A stretch of 21,620 nt of DNA from Deinococcus sp. (GTDB lineage: Bacteria > Deinococcota > Deinococci > Deinococcales > Deinococcaceae), in contig NZ_JAGLBG010000042.1 in NCBI RefSeq assembly GCF_018260405.1, forward strand, positions 1 to 21,620, written 5' to 3'. Positions within the stretch are counted from its first letter, which is position 1, and each line of letters begins with the position of its first letter. Positions 14,486 through 21,620 of this stretch are shown here, one piece after another. A program made the position numbers and the translations under genes. The notes beneath the pieces are model-generated. The model was not told the DNA's origin. It saw only the letters and a program-made list of their open reading frames with translations, and did no database searches.

Positions 14486-15288
14486 GCCGCTCCCCCAGTA
14501 GGCAGGCCCCAGGCCAGGGCACACAGCGCGGCAAGTTCGGTCACAGTGACGATCATGCCGTATGTGTCCCCATTTAGACCACCTCCCAGGCGGGCGGCGG
14601 CAAAGCGGGCCAGCAGCAACACTGTGACCAACGCCGCCAGCCACGCGGCCCAGGCACCCGGCAGCAGCAACGTGGGCAGGGCCAGCACCAGCGCCACCAG
14701 CGCCTCGCGCTTGCCCCCGCGTGAACTGGCTCCCAGTGATGTGGTTCCGGGTGAGGCGGTTCCCGCTAAGGCCATTTCCGGCGAAGCCCGTCGCGCCGCC
14801 GGATACAGCTGCATGGGCAGCAGCAGTAAGGTGCGCCCCGCCACTGCCGCGATCAGGGGCGCGAACGTGGGCAGCGGCGCACTCAGCAGGCTCCAGAAGG
14901 TCAGCAGCGTCAGCGTACCCGTCGCCAGCCCGAAAGCCCCGACATGAACGTCACGCAAAATATCCAGCCGCTGTTCGGGGGACTTCATGGCGAACAGGGC
15001 GTCGGCACTGTCCACCAGGCCGTCGAAATGCAGCATCCCTGTCAGCAGTAGCCAGCCGCCCAGCGCCAGCGCCCCGTGAACCCCGGCGGGCAGTGGGAGT
15101 GGCAGCCACAGCGCCAGCGACACCAGCCCCCCCACCGCGTACCCGGCCAGCGGATAGTACCCACTGGCGCGGGCAAAGTCTCCGCCGCGCAGTTGCGGCA
15201 GGTGGGGCAGTGGCAGCGTGGTCAGAAAGGTCAGGGCCAGCCACGCGGCGCGGAGTTCGCCGCGCCAGTCGGGGCGGGGCGGGGTCAA
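14482..15288 (-). CDS. cobS: Adenosylcobinamide-GDP ribazoletransferase
   Basis: CobS is the integral membrane cobalamin synthase that joins adenosylcobinamide-GDP to alpha-ribazole (phosphate). From the TTG at 15288 the protein has 268 residues, close to the usual 250. It shows FLTTLPLP near the N-terminus, the conserved acidic block GMLHFDGLVDSADALF (metal/substrate site), the RDVHVGAFG motif and five to seven hydrophobic spans. TTG overlaps the mntR stop as TTGA, the only sensible start since the upstream frame lies inside mntR. A run of degenerate 5-residue repeats (ASPEM ALAGT ASPGT TSLGA), encoded by 15-bp units, sits in a hydrophilic loop before the C-terminal membrane segments and is not part of the family core. 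Confidence 0.93.
   Translation of the reverse strand: MTPPRPDWRGELRAAWLALTFLTTLPLPHLPQLRGGDFARASGYYPLAGYAVGGLVSLALWLPLPLPAGVHGALALGGWLLLTGMLHFDGLVDSADALFAMKSPEQRLDILRDVHVGAFGLATGTLTLLTFWSLLSAPLPTFAPLIAAVAGRTLLLLPMQLYPAARRASPEMALAGTASPGTTSLGASSRGGKREALVALVLALPTLLLPGAWAAWLAALVTVLLLARFAAARLGGGLNGDTYGMIVTVTELAALCALAWGLPTGGAA
14728..14787. repeat. Degenerate 15-bp repeat x4 within cobS
   Basis: Four 15-bp units (14728-14742, 14743-14757, 14758-14772, 14773-14787). The two central units share GGTTCC and end in GC; the outer ones are more diverged. They encode small-residue pentapeptides in a CobS loop. Confidence 0.7.
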
Positions 15289-15980
15289 ACCGCTGACTCG
15301 GGCGCGTCCGTACTGGCCGCCGCCGAATCGATCTGCACCTGCGCCGACACGGTGAGCGAAAGCGTCAGCGGGTGGTAGTCCACCTGCACGGTCAGGGTGC
15401 CTAGCGCCGTGTCTACACTCAGCACCCGCAGCGGCGTACCGGGGGTCAGCCCGGCGGCCATCAGTGCCCGCAGTTGCACCAGATCGGCGTCGGGCACGCG
15501 CACCACTCGGCCACTGTCGCCCACCGCCAGTTGTGAGAGCCGCCGCTCGGCGCGCACAGGTAGCTCGCCGTCTATGGTCGGAATCGGGTCGCCGTGCGGG
15601 TCGTGGGTCGGGTCGCCCAGCCACGCGGCGATGCGGGCTTCTAGCTTCTCACTCAGGGCATGTTCGAGCCGCTCGGCTTCCTCGTGAACCTCGTCCAGCG
15701 GCACTCCCAGGGCGCGGTGCAAGAACAGTTCCAGCAGGCGGTGGTGGCGCACGACTTCCAGCGCAACCTGCTCGCCCTGGGCCGTCAGTTGCGCCCCCTG
15801 GTACGGCACATGTGACACCAGCCCCTGCTCGGTCAGCTTACGCAGCATCCCGGTCACGCTGGCGGGGGCCACCTCCAGGGCGTCGGCCAGGGCCTGGGTG
15901 CTGACCTTACCGCTTTGCCCCAGCACATAAAGGTGCTTGAGATAATCCTCGGCAGAAGGCGAAAGCGTGCGCGCAGTCAT
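15285..15980 (-). CDS. DtxR/MntR-family metal-dependent regulator
   Basis: A 231-residue regulator with three parts: an N-terminal winged helix-turn-helix (about 5-65, ALADALEVAPASVTGMLRKL), a metal-binding dimerisation domain with HHRLLELFL (His79/His80), HEEAERLEHALSE (99-111) and DPHGDPIP (127-134), and a C-terminal FeoA/SH3-like domain (about 145-215). Such proteins repress manganese or iron transport genes when loaded with metal; in Deinococcus a DtxR-type protein controls manganese uptake, important for radiation resistance. No transporter gene is nearby. Instead its stop overlaps the cobS start (TTGA), so it is translationally coupled to B12 genes. It starts 38 bp after the crotonase stop. 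Confidence 0.92.
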   Translation of the reverse strand: MTARTLSPSAEDYLKHLYVLGQSGKVSTQALADALEVAPASVTGMLRKLTEQGLVSHVPYQGAQLTAQGEQVALEVVRHHRLLELFLHRALGVPLDEVHEEAERLEHALSEKLEARIAAWLGDPTHDPHGDPIPTIDGELPVRAERRLSQLAVGDSGRVVRVPDADLVQLRALMAAGLTPGTPLRVLSVDTALGTLTVQVDYHPLTLSLTVSAQVQIDSAAASTDAPESAV

Positions 15981-15988
15981 TTCGTTCC

Positions 15989-15994
15989 AGTTTA
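15989..15994 (-). promoter_or_regulatory. Possible -10 box of mntR-cobS-cobC
   Basis: TAAACT on the minus strand ends 8 bases before the mntR ATG, giving a leader of one or two bases if used. GGAACGAA between it and the ATG could instead act as a weak ribosome binding site for read-through from the crotonase gene. Confidence 0.4.
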
Positions 15995-16018
15995 CCCGAA
16001 CAGGGAAAAGACTGGCCC

Positions 16019-16840
<822 letters not shown>

Positions 16841-16846
16841 GCCTGC

Positions 16847-16852
16847 ACGTTA
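16847..16852 (-). promoter_or_regulatory. Leaderless-type -10 box of crotonase gene
   Basis: TAACGT on the minus strand, then six bases, then ATG at 16840. No ribosome binding site and no clear -35 box. Confidence 0.45.
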
Positions 16853-16885
16853 GCATCCTGTTCCTCTACCCTGGTGCGGCGCGGT

Positions 16886-18058
16886 TCAGACCGATTTGAC
16901 CTGCCGCCACCCCAGCGTACCGATCATGCCCGCCAGCACCATGCTGCCGACCACCAGCCAAACCACGGCGGGCCAGCCGCCAGCCTCGTAGACGTGTCCC
17001 GAAACTACACTGGAGACGGCGGCGCCGCTGTAGTAGGCGAGGTGATACAGGCCCGTCGCCAGGCTGCGGGCCTGTGTCACACTGCGCTGCACGGCGGCCA
17101 GCGCTGCCGACTGCGACAGGAACACCCCGCACGCCCCCGCCGCCACCCCGGCGATAACCAGGGGAAGCGGGGCCGCCAGCGTCAGCAGCAGCCCCAGCAC
17201 GCTGGCGGTCACGGCGCTCAGCAGGGCCACACGCGGGCCACGCGCCGCCAGCAGTGGGCCAGCGCTCGGCGTAACGACCACACCCAGCAGGTAGACGGCG
17301 AACATTAGCCCGGTCTGGGCGGTGTTCAGGTGATACGGCGCGTCAGCCAGCCGCAGCGTCAGCGTGTTGAACACCCCCACCAGCGTAAACAAGATCAAAA
17401 ATCCCACCCCGCAGGTGGCGAGCAGTCCCCGGTTGCGGCCATGGTCTTGCAGGTGTCCCAAGATGGCCCGTGGACTGCTGCTGGGATAAAAAGCGTGCTC
17501 CTGCGGCAGCTGCCGCGCCAGAAAAAACCCGGCCAGTGAGGACAGGGCCAGCATCCAGAACGCGCCGTGCCAGCTGCTCCAGTGGGCGACCAGCCCGGCC
17601 AGAAAGCGCCCCAGAAAGCCGCCCAGCACCGTGCCCGTGACGTAGGAGGTCAGCGCCCGCGCCCTCCCGGTCAGCGGCACCTCCTCGGCGACGTAGGCGT
17701 TCAGCGCGACCATCACGCCCGGAATGAACAGACCCTGCAAAAAGCGCACGGCGGTGAGCCACGGCAGGTTGTGGGCGAACACTGCCAGCACCGCCGGAAG
17801 GCTCAGTAGCGCGAAGGCCCAGATCACCGTGCGCCGCCGCCCCACCGCGTCGGCCAGCACCCCGACCAGCGGCGAGGCCAGCGCCATGGCTAGCATGGTG
17901 GCCCCGATGACCGCGCCGACCTGGGCCGCGCCCGCGTGAAATTCGCGTGCCAGCAGCGGCAACAGGCTCTGGGGCGCGTACACGTTCAGAAAGACCAGAG
18001 TGCCCAGCGCCGCGAACAGTAGGGGCCGGTAGACCGCCGCGTTCTGCGTGTCGGTCAT
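16886..18058 (-). CDS. MFS transporter
   Basis: A 390-residue major facilitator with about twelve hydrophobic spans. The loop between helices 2 and 3 carries the MFS signature VGVLADAVGRRRTVI, and the RFLQGLFIPGV segment in helix 4 resembles that of drug and metabolite exporters (DHA1/YnfM-like). The second half repeats the pattern in weaker form. It should be an inner-membrane secondary transporter; the substrate cannot be told. Its ATG overlaps the stop of the preceding unknown gene as ATGA, so the two are cotranslated. Confidence 0.9.
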   Translation of the reverse strand: MTDTQNAAVYRPLLFAALGTLVFLNVYAPQSLLPLLAREFHAGAAQVGAVIGATMLAMALASPLVGVLADAVGRRRTVIWAFALLSLPAVLAVFAHNLPWLTAVRFLQGLFIPGVMVALNAYVAEEVPLTGRARALTSYVTGTVLGGFLGRFLAGLVAHWSSWHGAFWMLALSSLAGFFLARQLPQEHAFYPSSSPRAILGHLQDHGRNRGLLATCGVGFLILFTLVGVFNTLTLRLADAPYHLNTAQTGLMFAVYLLGVVVTPSAGPLLAARGPRVALLSAVTASVLGLLLTLAAPLPLVIAGVAAGACGVFLSQSAALAAVQRSVTQARSLATGLYHLAYYSGAAVSSVVSGHVYEAGGWPAVVWLVVGSMVLAGMIGTLGWRQVKSV

Positions 18059-18648
18059 TCGGGCAGCCCGACCAGTCCCGTATGGTTGACCAGCGCGGTC
18101 TGCACGCCGTATTCGCGGGCCAGGGCCGCGTCGGGCTGCCCAGGTGGGCCAGCCAGCAGCAGGGTAGGCCGCGCCTCGATTCCGATTCCCCCGGTGTTAT
18201 CCAGCCGCGCCAGCACCTGCTCGAAGCTCCAGTCGCGGCCCCACAGCCGTTTGACCGCGTGCAGGGCAGCGGTGCCGGGCGGAATGACGTGGGCGGCTTC
18301 CTCGGCGTACCGCGTGCCGGGGCGGCGGGCATGCACGGTGCCGGTATTCAGCCCGGCATTCCCCAGCGCCCGGTAGAACAGCTGCACGGCGTCGTTTATC
18401 AGCACGCTAGTTCGCACCAGCTGTTGCGCCTGCTCGCACAGCCCTTCCAGCGTGTCCTCGTTGATGCGGGCCGGGTTGATTCCGGAAAACAGCCGCCCAA
18501 GTTGCTCGGGCAGGTTGAAATTGAGGTAATACGCTTCCTCGAAAGCAGCCGGAACTAACATGCCATGTGCGCCGTGAGCGGCCAGCTGCGCGAGTTCCGC
18601 CCCCACCTCCGGCTCGGGACGGCGGGCCGCTTCCGCAAACGTCAACAT
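18055..18648 (-). CDS. Conserved-looking protein of unknown function
   Basis: A 197-residue soluble protein that I do not recognise. It is alpha-helical in the first two thirds (repeated Leu/Ala/Glu patterns, for example LEGLCEQAQQLVRTSVLINDAVQLFYRAL). A C-terminal part follows with ARPTLLLAGPPGQPDAALAREYGVQTALVNHTGLVGLPE, which reads like a short alpha/beta segment with a GPPGQP loop; this is not a complete P-loop. There is no signal peptide. The ATG at 18648 is preceded by TAGCCT and six bases, a leaderless-type start. Coupling to the MFS gene (ATGA) suggests a joint role, such as an enzyme or sensor for the transported compound. Confidence 0.75.
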   Translation of the reverse strand: MLTFAEAARRPEPEVGAELAQLAAHGAHGMLVPAAFEEAYYLNFNLPEQLGRLFSGINPARINEDTLEGLCEQAQQLVRTSVLINDAVQLFYRALGNAGLNTGTVHARRPGTRYAEEAAHVIPPGTAALHAVKRLWGRDWSFEQVLARLDNTGGIGIEARPTLLLAGPPGQPDAALAREYGVQTALVNHTGLVGLPE

Positions 18649-18654
18649 GCGGGC

Positions 18655-18660
18655 AGGCTA
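18655..18660 (-). promoter_or_regulatory. Leaderless-type -10 box of unknown gene-MFS operon
   Basis: TAGCCT on the minus strand followed by exactly six bases (GCCCGC) and the ATG at 18648. No ribosome binding site is present; no good -35 box was found. Confidence 0.45.
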
Positions 18661-18805
18661 GCGCGTCTGTGGCCCGGGGAGTCCGGCAAAAGCAAACAAG
18701 AGTTCCTTAACGAAACAGACGGCAGCCCGTGTAGGCGCGGAGGGCTGTGGACAGCCTGTGTACCGCCGCCGTTTTGTCCAGGACGGCGGGCGCTACCCAT
18801 AAGGA

Positions 18806-18833
18806 AAAACCCCTGCCAGCGTGGGCGGGGGCT
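18806..18833 (-). terminator. Terminator downstream of binding-protein genes
   Basis: On the minus strand CCCCCGCC and GGCAGGGG flank a 6-nt loop (one C-A mismatch) and are followed by TTTTT. Flanking ATAAG/CTTAT can extend pairing. It lies about 130 bp past the stop of the second binding-protein gene and before the next same-strand gene, as expected for the end of that transcript. Confidence 0.6.
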
Positions 18834-18929
18834 TATCGGGACTTGCCGAGTGGAACGAGTGAAAAAGAAAGAGCAGGACGTAGCATGAAGGGGAGGGCGG
18901 TGTTGTTCCGACGTGCCCATCATCCGGAG

Positions 18930-18961
18930 AACTGCTCTAAATGAAGTCCTCTGGAGCAGTT
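18930..18961. repeat. 8-bp inverted repeat beside binding-protein stop
   Basis: AACTGCTC (18930-18937) and GAGCAGTT (18954-18961) flank a 16-nt spacer, five bases beyond the stop codon of the binding-protein gene on the minus strand. There is no T-run; it may stabilise the mRNA 3' end. Confidence 0.6.
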
Positions 18962-18965
18962 GGCT

Positions 18966-20132
18966 TTACTTGCGAATCACGTTCAGCGTTCCGGCGGTCG
19001 AACGCACCCCGTTTTTCACGGCGATCACGTACATTTTGGCGCTCTTACGGTCGCCATTTCTGTCGAAGGCCACCTCGCCGGTGACCAGGTTCTTGAAGGT
19101 GCCGCTGCGCACGCTGGTTTCGACCTGGGCGCGGGTCGGGGCCTTGTTGCCGTTGGCCCGGGCTGCGTTCAACATGCCCTGCAACACAACTTTTGCAGCG
19201 TCGTAGCTCATAATGCCGAAGCCCTGGATTTCGCTGCCAAAGGTCTTTTGGTAGCTGGCGGCCAGTGCTTTGGCCGTCGGCGCGGCGTCGAGCGGCGGGG
19301 CGACCGTCGTGAAGAAGATGTTGTTGGCTCCTGTGTCTGCCAGCTTGATCATGTCGTCGCTGTCAAAACCGTCGCCGCCTACCAGCGGAATGGTCACGCC
19401 CTTGTCGCGCAGCTGCTTGGCGAGGGGGCCTGCCTGCCCGTAGATGCCCCCGAAGTAGAGCGCGTCGGGCTTGAGCGTCTGAATCTTGGTGATAAGGGCC
19501 GTGAAGTCGCGTTCGGCGCTATCGATCCCCTCAGACTGCACGATGGTGGCTCCAGCGGCCTTCATGGTCTTTTCGGCCTCGTCGGCCAGACCCTGCCCGT
19601 AAGGGGTCTTGTCGTTCAGCACGTACACCTTTTTGGCCTTCAGGTTCTTGACCACGAAGTCGCCCCCGGCTGGCCCCTGGGCGTCGTCACGGGCGCACAC
19701 GCGGTTCATGTTCTTCAGTCCACGGTCGGTGACTTTGCCCGCCGTGTTCGAGGGGCTGATCATGACCACGTGACTGGGAGCAAGCGCTGCACTGGCCGGA
19801 ATCGAAACCCCGCTTTGCAGCGCCCCGATCACGCCGAGTACGGTCTTGTCGGCAGCCACGCGGCGGGCCTGGGCCGTACCGGTGGCGGGGTCGCCCTGGT
19901 CGTCGTAGCCCACCAGCGACAGGTTCATGCCCAGCTTGGCAAATTCGGGCTTCATCTCGTTGACGGCCAACTGCACGCTGTTTTTAATCTGGATGCCCAG
20001 GTTGCTGTTCTGGCCCGAGAGCGGCGTGATGGTGGCGATCTTGACGCTGGTGGCCGCCTGAGCGCTTCCCAGAGTCAGGCTGGTCAGGACGGCGAGAGGC
20101 AGGGTAATGTTAGATACGGTTCCTTTTTTCAT
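18966..20132 (-). CDS. Branched-chain amino acid-type ABC binding protein
   Basis: A 388-residue periplasmic binding protein of the LivJ/LivK (peripla_BP_6, type I fold) class. A signal peptide runs to AQA at about residue 26, followed by TSVKIATITPLSGQNSNLG, the typical first strand and ligand loop. Further blocks are SAALAPSHVVMISPSNTA, DDAQGPAGGDFVVKNLKAKKVYVLNDKTPYGQGLADEAEK in two parts, and GVTIPLVGGDGFDSDD. It should deliver a branched-chain or other amino acid to a Liv-type ABC importer; no permease or ATPase gene is in the window. A strong ribosome binding site GGAGG lies four bases before the ATG. It follows its paralogue by 36 bp. Confidence 0.92.
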   Translation of the reverse strand: MKKGTVSNITLPLAVLTSLTLGSAQAATSVKIATITPLSGQNSNLGIQIKNSVQLAVNEMKPEFAKLGMNLSLVGYDDQGDPATGTAQARRVAADKTVLGVIGALQSGVSIPASAALAPSHVVMISPSNTAGKVTDRGLKNMNRVCARDDAQGPAGGDFVVKNLKAKKVYVLNDKTPYGQGLADEAEKTMKAAGATIVQSEGIDSAERDFTALITKIQTLKPDALYFGGIYGQAGPLAKQLRDKGVTIPLVGGDGFDSDDMIKLADTGANNIFFTTVAPPLDAAPTAKALAASYQKTFGSEIQGFGIMSYDAAKVVLQGMLNAARANGNKAPTRAQVETSVRSGTFKNLVTGEVAFDRNGDRKSAKMYVIAVKNGVRSTAGTLNVIRK

Positions 20133-20168
20133 AAATCCTCCGGGGAAAAAGACGTGAGAGATCAGCGA

Positions 20169-21323
20169 TTACTTGCGGATAACATTGACGGAACTGGCCA
20201 TGCTGCGCTTGCCGTTCTTGATGGCGAACACGTACAGCTTAGTGTTCATGCGGTCGCCGTTCTTATCGAATTTAACGTCACCGGTGGTGAGGCCGGTGTA
20301 GCTGCTACTGCGGACACTGGTTTCGACCTGGGCGCGGGTCGGCACCTTGTTGCCCGCCAGTTTGGAAGCGTTCAGGATGCCCTGAAGCAGCACCCTGGTC
20401 GCGTCGTAAGACATGACGCCGAAGCCCTGGATATTGGTGCCGAAGGTCTTCTGGAAGTTGGTCGCCAGCGTTTTGGCCGCAGGCACGGCGCTGGGCAAGG
20501 GCGCGATGCTCGTGAAGTAGATGTCGTTCGCACCGGTTCCAGCCAGTTTTTCGAGGTCTTCGCTGTCGTAGCCGTCGCCGCCGACAATCGGGGTGGCGAT
20601 GCCCTTGTCGCGCAGCTGCTTGGCGAACAGCGCCACCTGGCCGTACATGCCCCCGAAGTAAATGGCGTCCGGTTTAAGGGTCTGAATCTTGGTGACCAGC
20701 GCCGTGAAGTCGCGCTCGTCGGCCCCCACGCCTTCGCTCTGCACGATGTTCGCGCCCGCTGCCTTGAGGGTCTTCTCGGCCTGGTCAGACAGGCCCTGGC
20801 CGTAGGGGGTCTTGTCGTTGAGCACGTAAACCTTCTTGGCTCCCAGCGTCTTGAGCACGAATTCGGCCCCCGCAGGCCCCTGGGCGTCGTTACGGGCGCA
20901 GATGCGGTTGACGTTTTTCAGGCCCCGGTCAGTGACTGCTTCACTTACGTTCAGCGGGCTGACCACCGTGACGTGGCTGGGGGCCAGGGCGGCGCTGGCC
21001 GGAATAACCACGCCGCTGTTCACCGTGCCGACCAGACCCAGAATCAGTTTGTCGGCGGCGATGCGGCGGGCGGCGGCGGTGCCGGTGGCGGGGTCGGCCT
21101 GGTCGTCATAGGCGGTCAGCGAGAGGGTCATGCCCGCTTTGGCAAACGTTGCCTTCATCTCGTTGACGGCCAGCTGAGCGCCGTTTTTAACCTGCGCCCC
21201 CATGTTGCTGTTGCTGCCCGACAGCGGGCTGAGGGTGGCGATTTTGACCGAGGTGGCGGCCTGCGCCGAGTGGCCCAGGGCCAGGGCCGCAAACACCGAA
21301 AGGGAAAGTGCTGTTTTCTTCAT
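20169..21323 (-). CDS. Branched-chain amino acid-type ABC binding protein, paralogue
   Basis: A 384-residue close paralogue of the downstream gene, alike over its whole length (TSVKIATLSPLSGSNSNMG, SAALAPSHVTVVSPLNVS, NDAQGPAGAEFVLK, KVYVLNDKTPYGQGL, GDGYDSEDLEKLAGTGAND). Signal peptide cleavage is likely after AQA at residue 22. The start at 21323 (MKKTAL) is chosen because a GGAG ribosome binding site lies five bases upstream and a signal peptide follows; in-frame codons up to 21392 would add an unlikely polar prefix. Differences cluster in the ligand-facing loops (SGSNSNMG versus SGQNSNLG; NTA versus NVS), so the two may bind different ligands. It is first of the pair and presumably has its promoter in the 66-bp gap before it. 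Confidence 0.92.
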   Translation of the reverse strand: MKKTALSLSVFAALALGHSAQAATSVKIATLSPLSGSNSNMGAQVKNGAQLAVNEMKATFAKAGMTLSLTAYDDQADPATGTAAARRIAADKLILGLVGTVNSGVVIPASAALAPSHVTVVSPLNVSEAVTDRGLKNVNRICARNDAQGPAGAEFVLKTLGAKKVYVLNDKTPYGQGLSDQAEKTLKAAGANIVQSEGVGADERDFTALVTKIQTLKPDAIYFGGMYGQVALFAKQLRDKGIATPIVGGDGYDSEDLEKLAGTGANDIYFTSIAPLPSAVPAAKTLATNFQKTFGTNIQGFGVMSYDATRVLLQGILNASKLAGNKVPTRAQVETSVRSSSYTGLTTGDVKFDKNGDRMNTKLYVFAIKNGKRSMASSVNVIRK

Positions 21324-21388
21324 AGGTTCTCCAGAACTGGAACTGAACGGTGTAGATGTTAGACGCAACCTTATCAAGTCCGCAAAAC

Positions 21389-21620
21389 TCACATCAGCGC
21401 TCGGTCGGCATCGTCAGACAGCCAGCGCCCCAGCCAGTTCAGGTACTCGCGCAGCCGGGTCAGGCGGCGATCCGGGCGCCCCGAGCGCGAAAGCTCGTGG
21501 TTTTCGCCGGGAAAGCGCACGAAGCGCACAGCCACGTCATGCAGGTGCAGCGCGGCGTACCACTGCTCGGCCTGCTCGATGGGGCAGCGGTGATCCAGCA
21601 CGCTGTGCACGATCTGGGTG
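21389..21620 (-). CDS. S9-type prolyl oligopeptidase family, C-terminal part
   Basis: Only the last 77 or so codons are present; the frame is open through the window end, so the 5' part lies outside. The segment HSVLDHRCPIEQAEQWYAAL contains the catalytic aspartate motif of S9 acylaminoacyl/dipeptidyl peptidases, and RFPGENHELSRSGRP holds the catalytic histidine. The nucleophilic serine would be upstream. It is a soluble peptidase that hydrolyses peptides or acyl-peptides. It ends 66 bp before the binding-protein gene on the same strand, so the two might be cotranscribed. Confidence 0.88.
   Translation of the reverse strand, partial: TQIVHSVLDHRCPIEQAEQWYAALHLHDVAVRFVRFPGENHELSRSGRPDRRLTRLREYLNWLGRWLSDDADRALM

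Larger units (their letters stand above)
18649..18965. other. Intergenic region rich in inverted repeats
   Basis: About 317 bp without a convincing gene on either strand. It contains four inverted repeats: CAGCCC/GGGCTG (18723-18747), CCGCCGT/ACGGCGG (18766-18790), the terminator-like element at 18806-18833 and AACTGCTC/GAGCAGTT (18930-18961). The -10 box of the unknown gene lies at its left end. A small RNA is conceivable but unsupported. Confidence 0.5.

Noticed and set aside
20133..20168. Promoter between the two binding-protein genes
   Set aside because: Only 36 bp with a good ribosome binding site and no convincing -10/-35 pair; read-through from the upstream paralogue is simpler.
18960..21362. 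An 800-codon open frame on the + strand
   Set aside because: It is entirely antisense to the two well-supported binding-protein genes; its internal repetition simply mirrors their paralogy, and high GC codon bias keeps antisense frames open.

Overview
The window looks like chromosomal or megaplasmid DNA from a Deinococcus-type bacterium. The evidence is high GC with strong third-position GC bias, dense genes with 1-8 bp overlaps, frequent GTG/TTG starts, several gene starts carrying a -10-like TAnnnT box exactly 6 nt before ATG (the leaderless architecture known to be common in Deinococcus), and protein families typical of that genus. The genus is an inference from these features, not from any search.

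Layout. 1-208: terminators at the window edge. 209-877 (-): an Ig-like repeat lipoprotein. 1008-3526 (+): two overlapping M16 zinc-peptidase genes with complementary lost motifs. 3635-8807 (-): a tightly overlapping late-cobalamin operon in transcription order cbiB, cobD, cobQ, cobU, small membrane protein, cobT; its first gene appears to start on a CTG that overlaps the stop of ridA (8804-9184, -). 9582-10523 (+): an alpha/beta hydrolase. 10605-13491 (-): a second cobalamin operon, btuF-like binding protein, cobO, cobB, preceded by a 424-bp leader that holds a probable divergent cobalamin riboswitch, a repeated CAGTGC motif and a terminator-like hairpin. 13916-15980 (-): mntR/dtxR-type regulator, cobS and cobC, coupled by TTGA and GTGA overlaps. 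16019-16840 (-): a crotonase. 16886-18648 (-): an unknown protein coupled to an MFS transporter. 18966-21323 (-): two tandem, paralogous branched-chain-amino-acid-type ABC binding proteins. 21389 to the end (-): the C-terminus of an S9-type serine peptidase.

Together the cobalamin genes cover a,c-diamide synthesis (CobB), corrinoid adenosylation (CobO), side-chain amidation (CobQ), aminopropanol arm synthesis and attachment (CobD, CbiB), nucleotide-loop activation (CobU), lower-ligand activation (CobT), loop closure (CobS) and the phosphatase step (CobC), plus a corrinoid-binding protein. Corrin-ring genes and the BtuC/BtuD permease parts are not in the window. The cob genes lie on one strand but are split by the lower-GC ridA/hydrolase segment and by the mntR linkage.

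The most unusual signals are short tandem duplications scattered through the B12 genes (15-bp units in btuF, cobB, cobS and the btuF leader; a 7-bp repeat inside cobD that would shift frame if its copy number changed), the CTG-start situation of cbiB, the split-active-site M16 pair and the leaderless promoter pattern.
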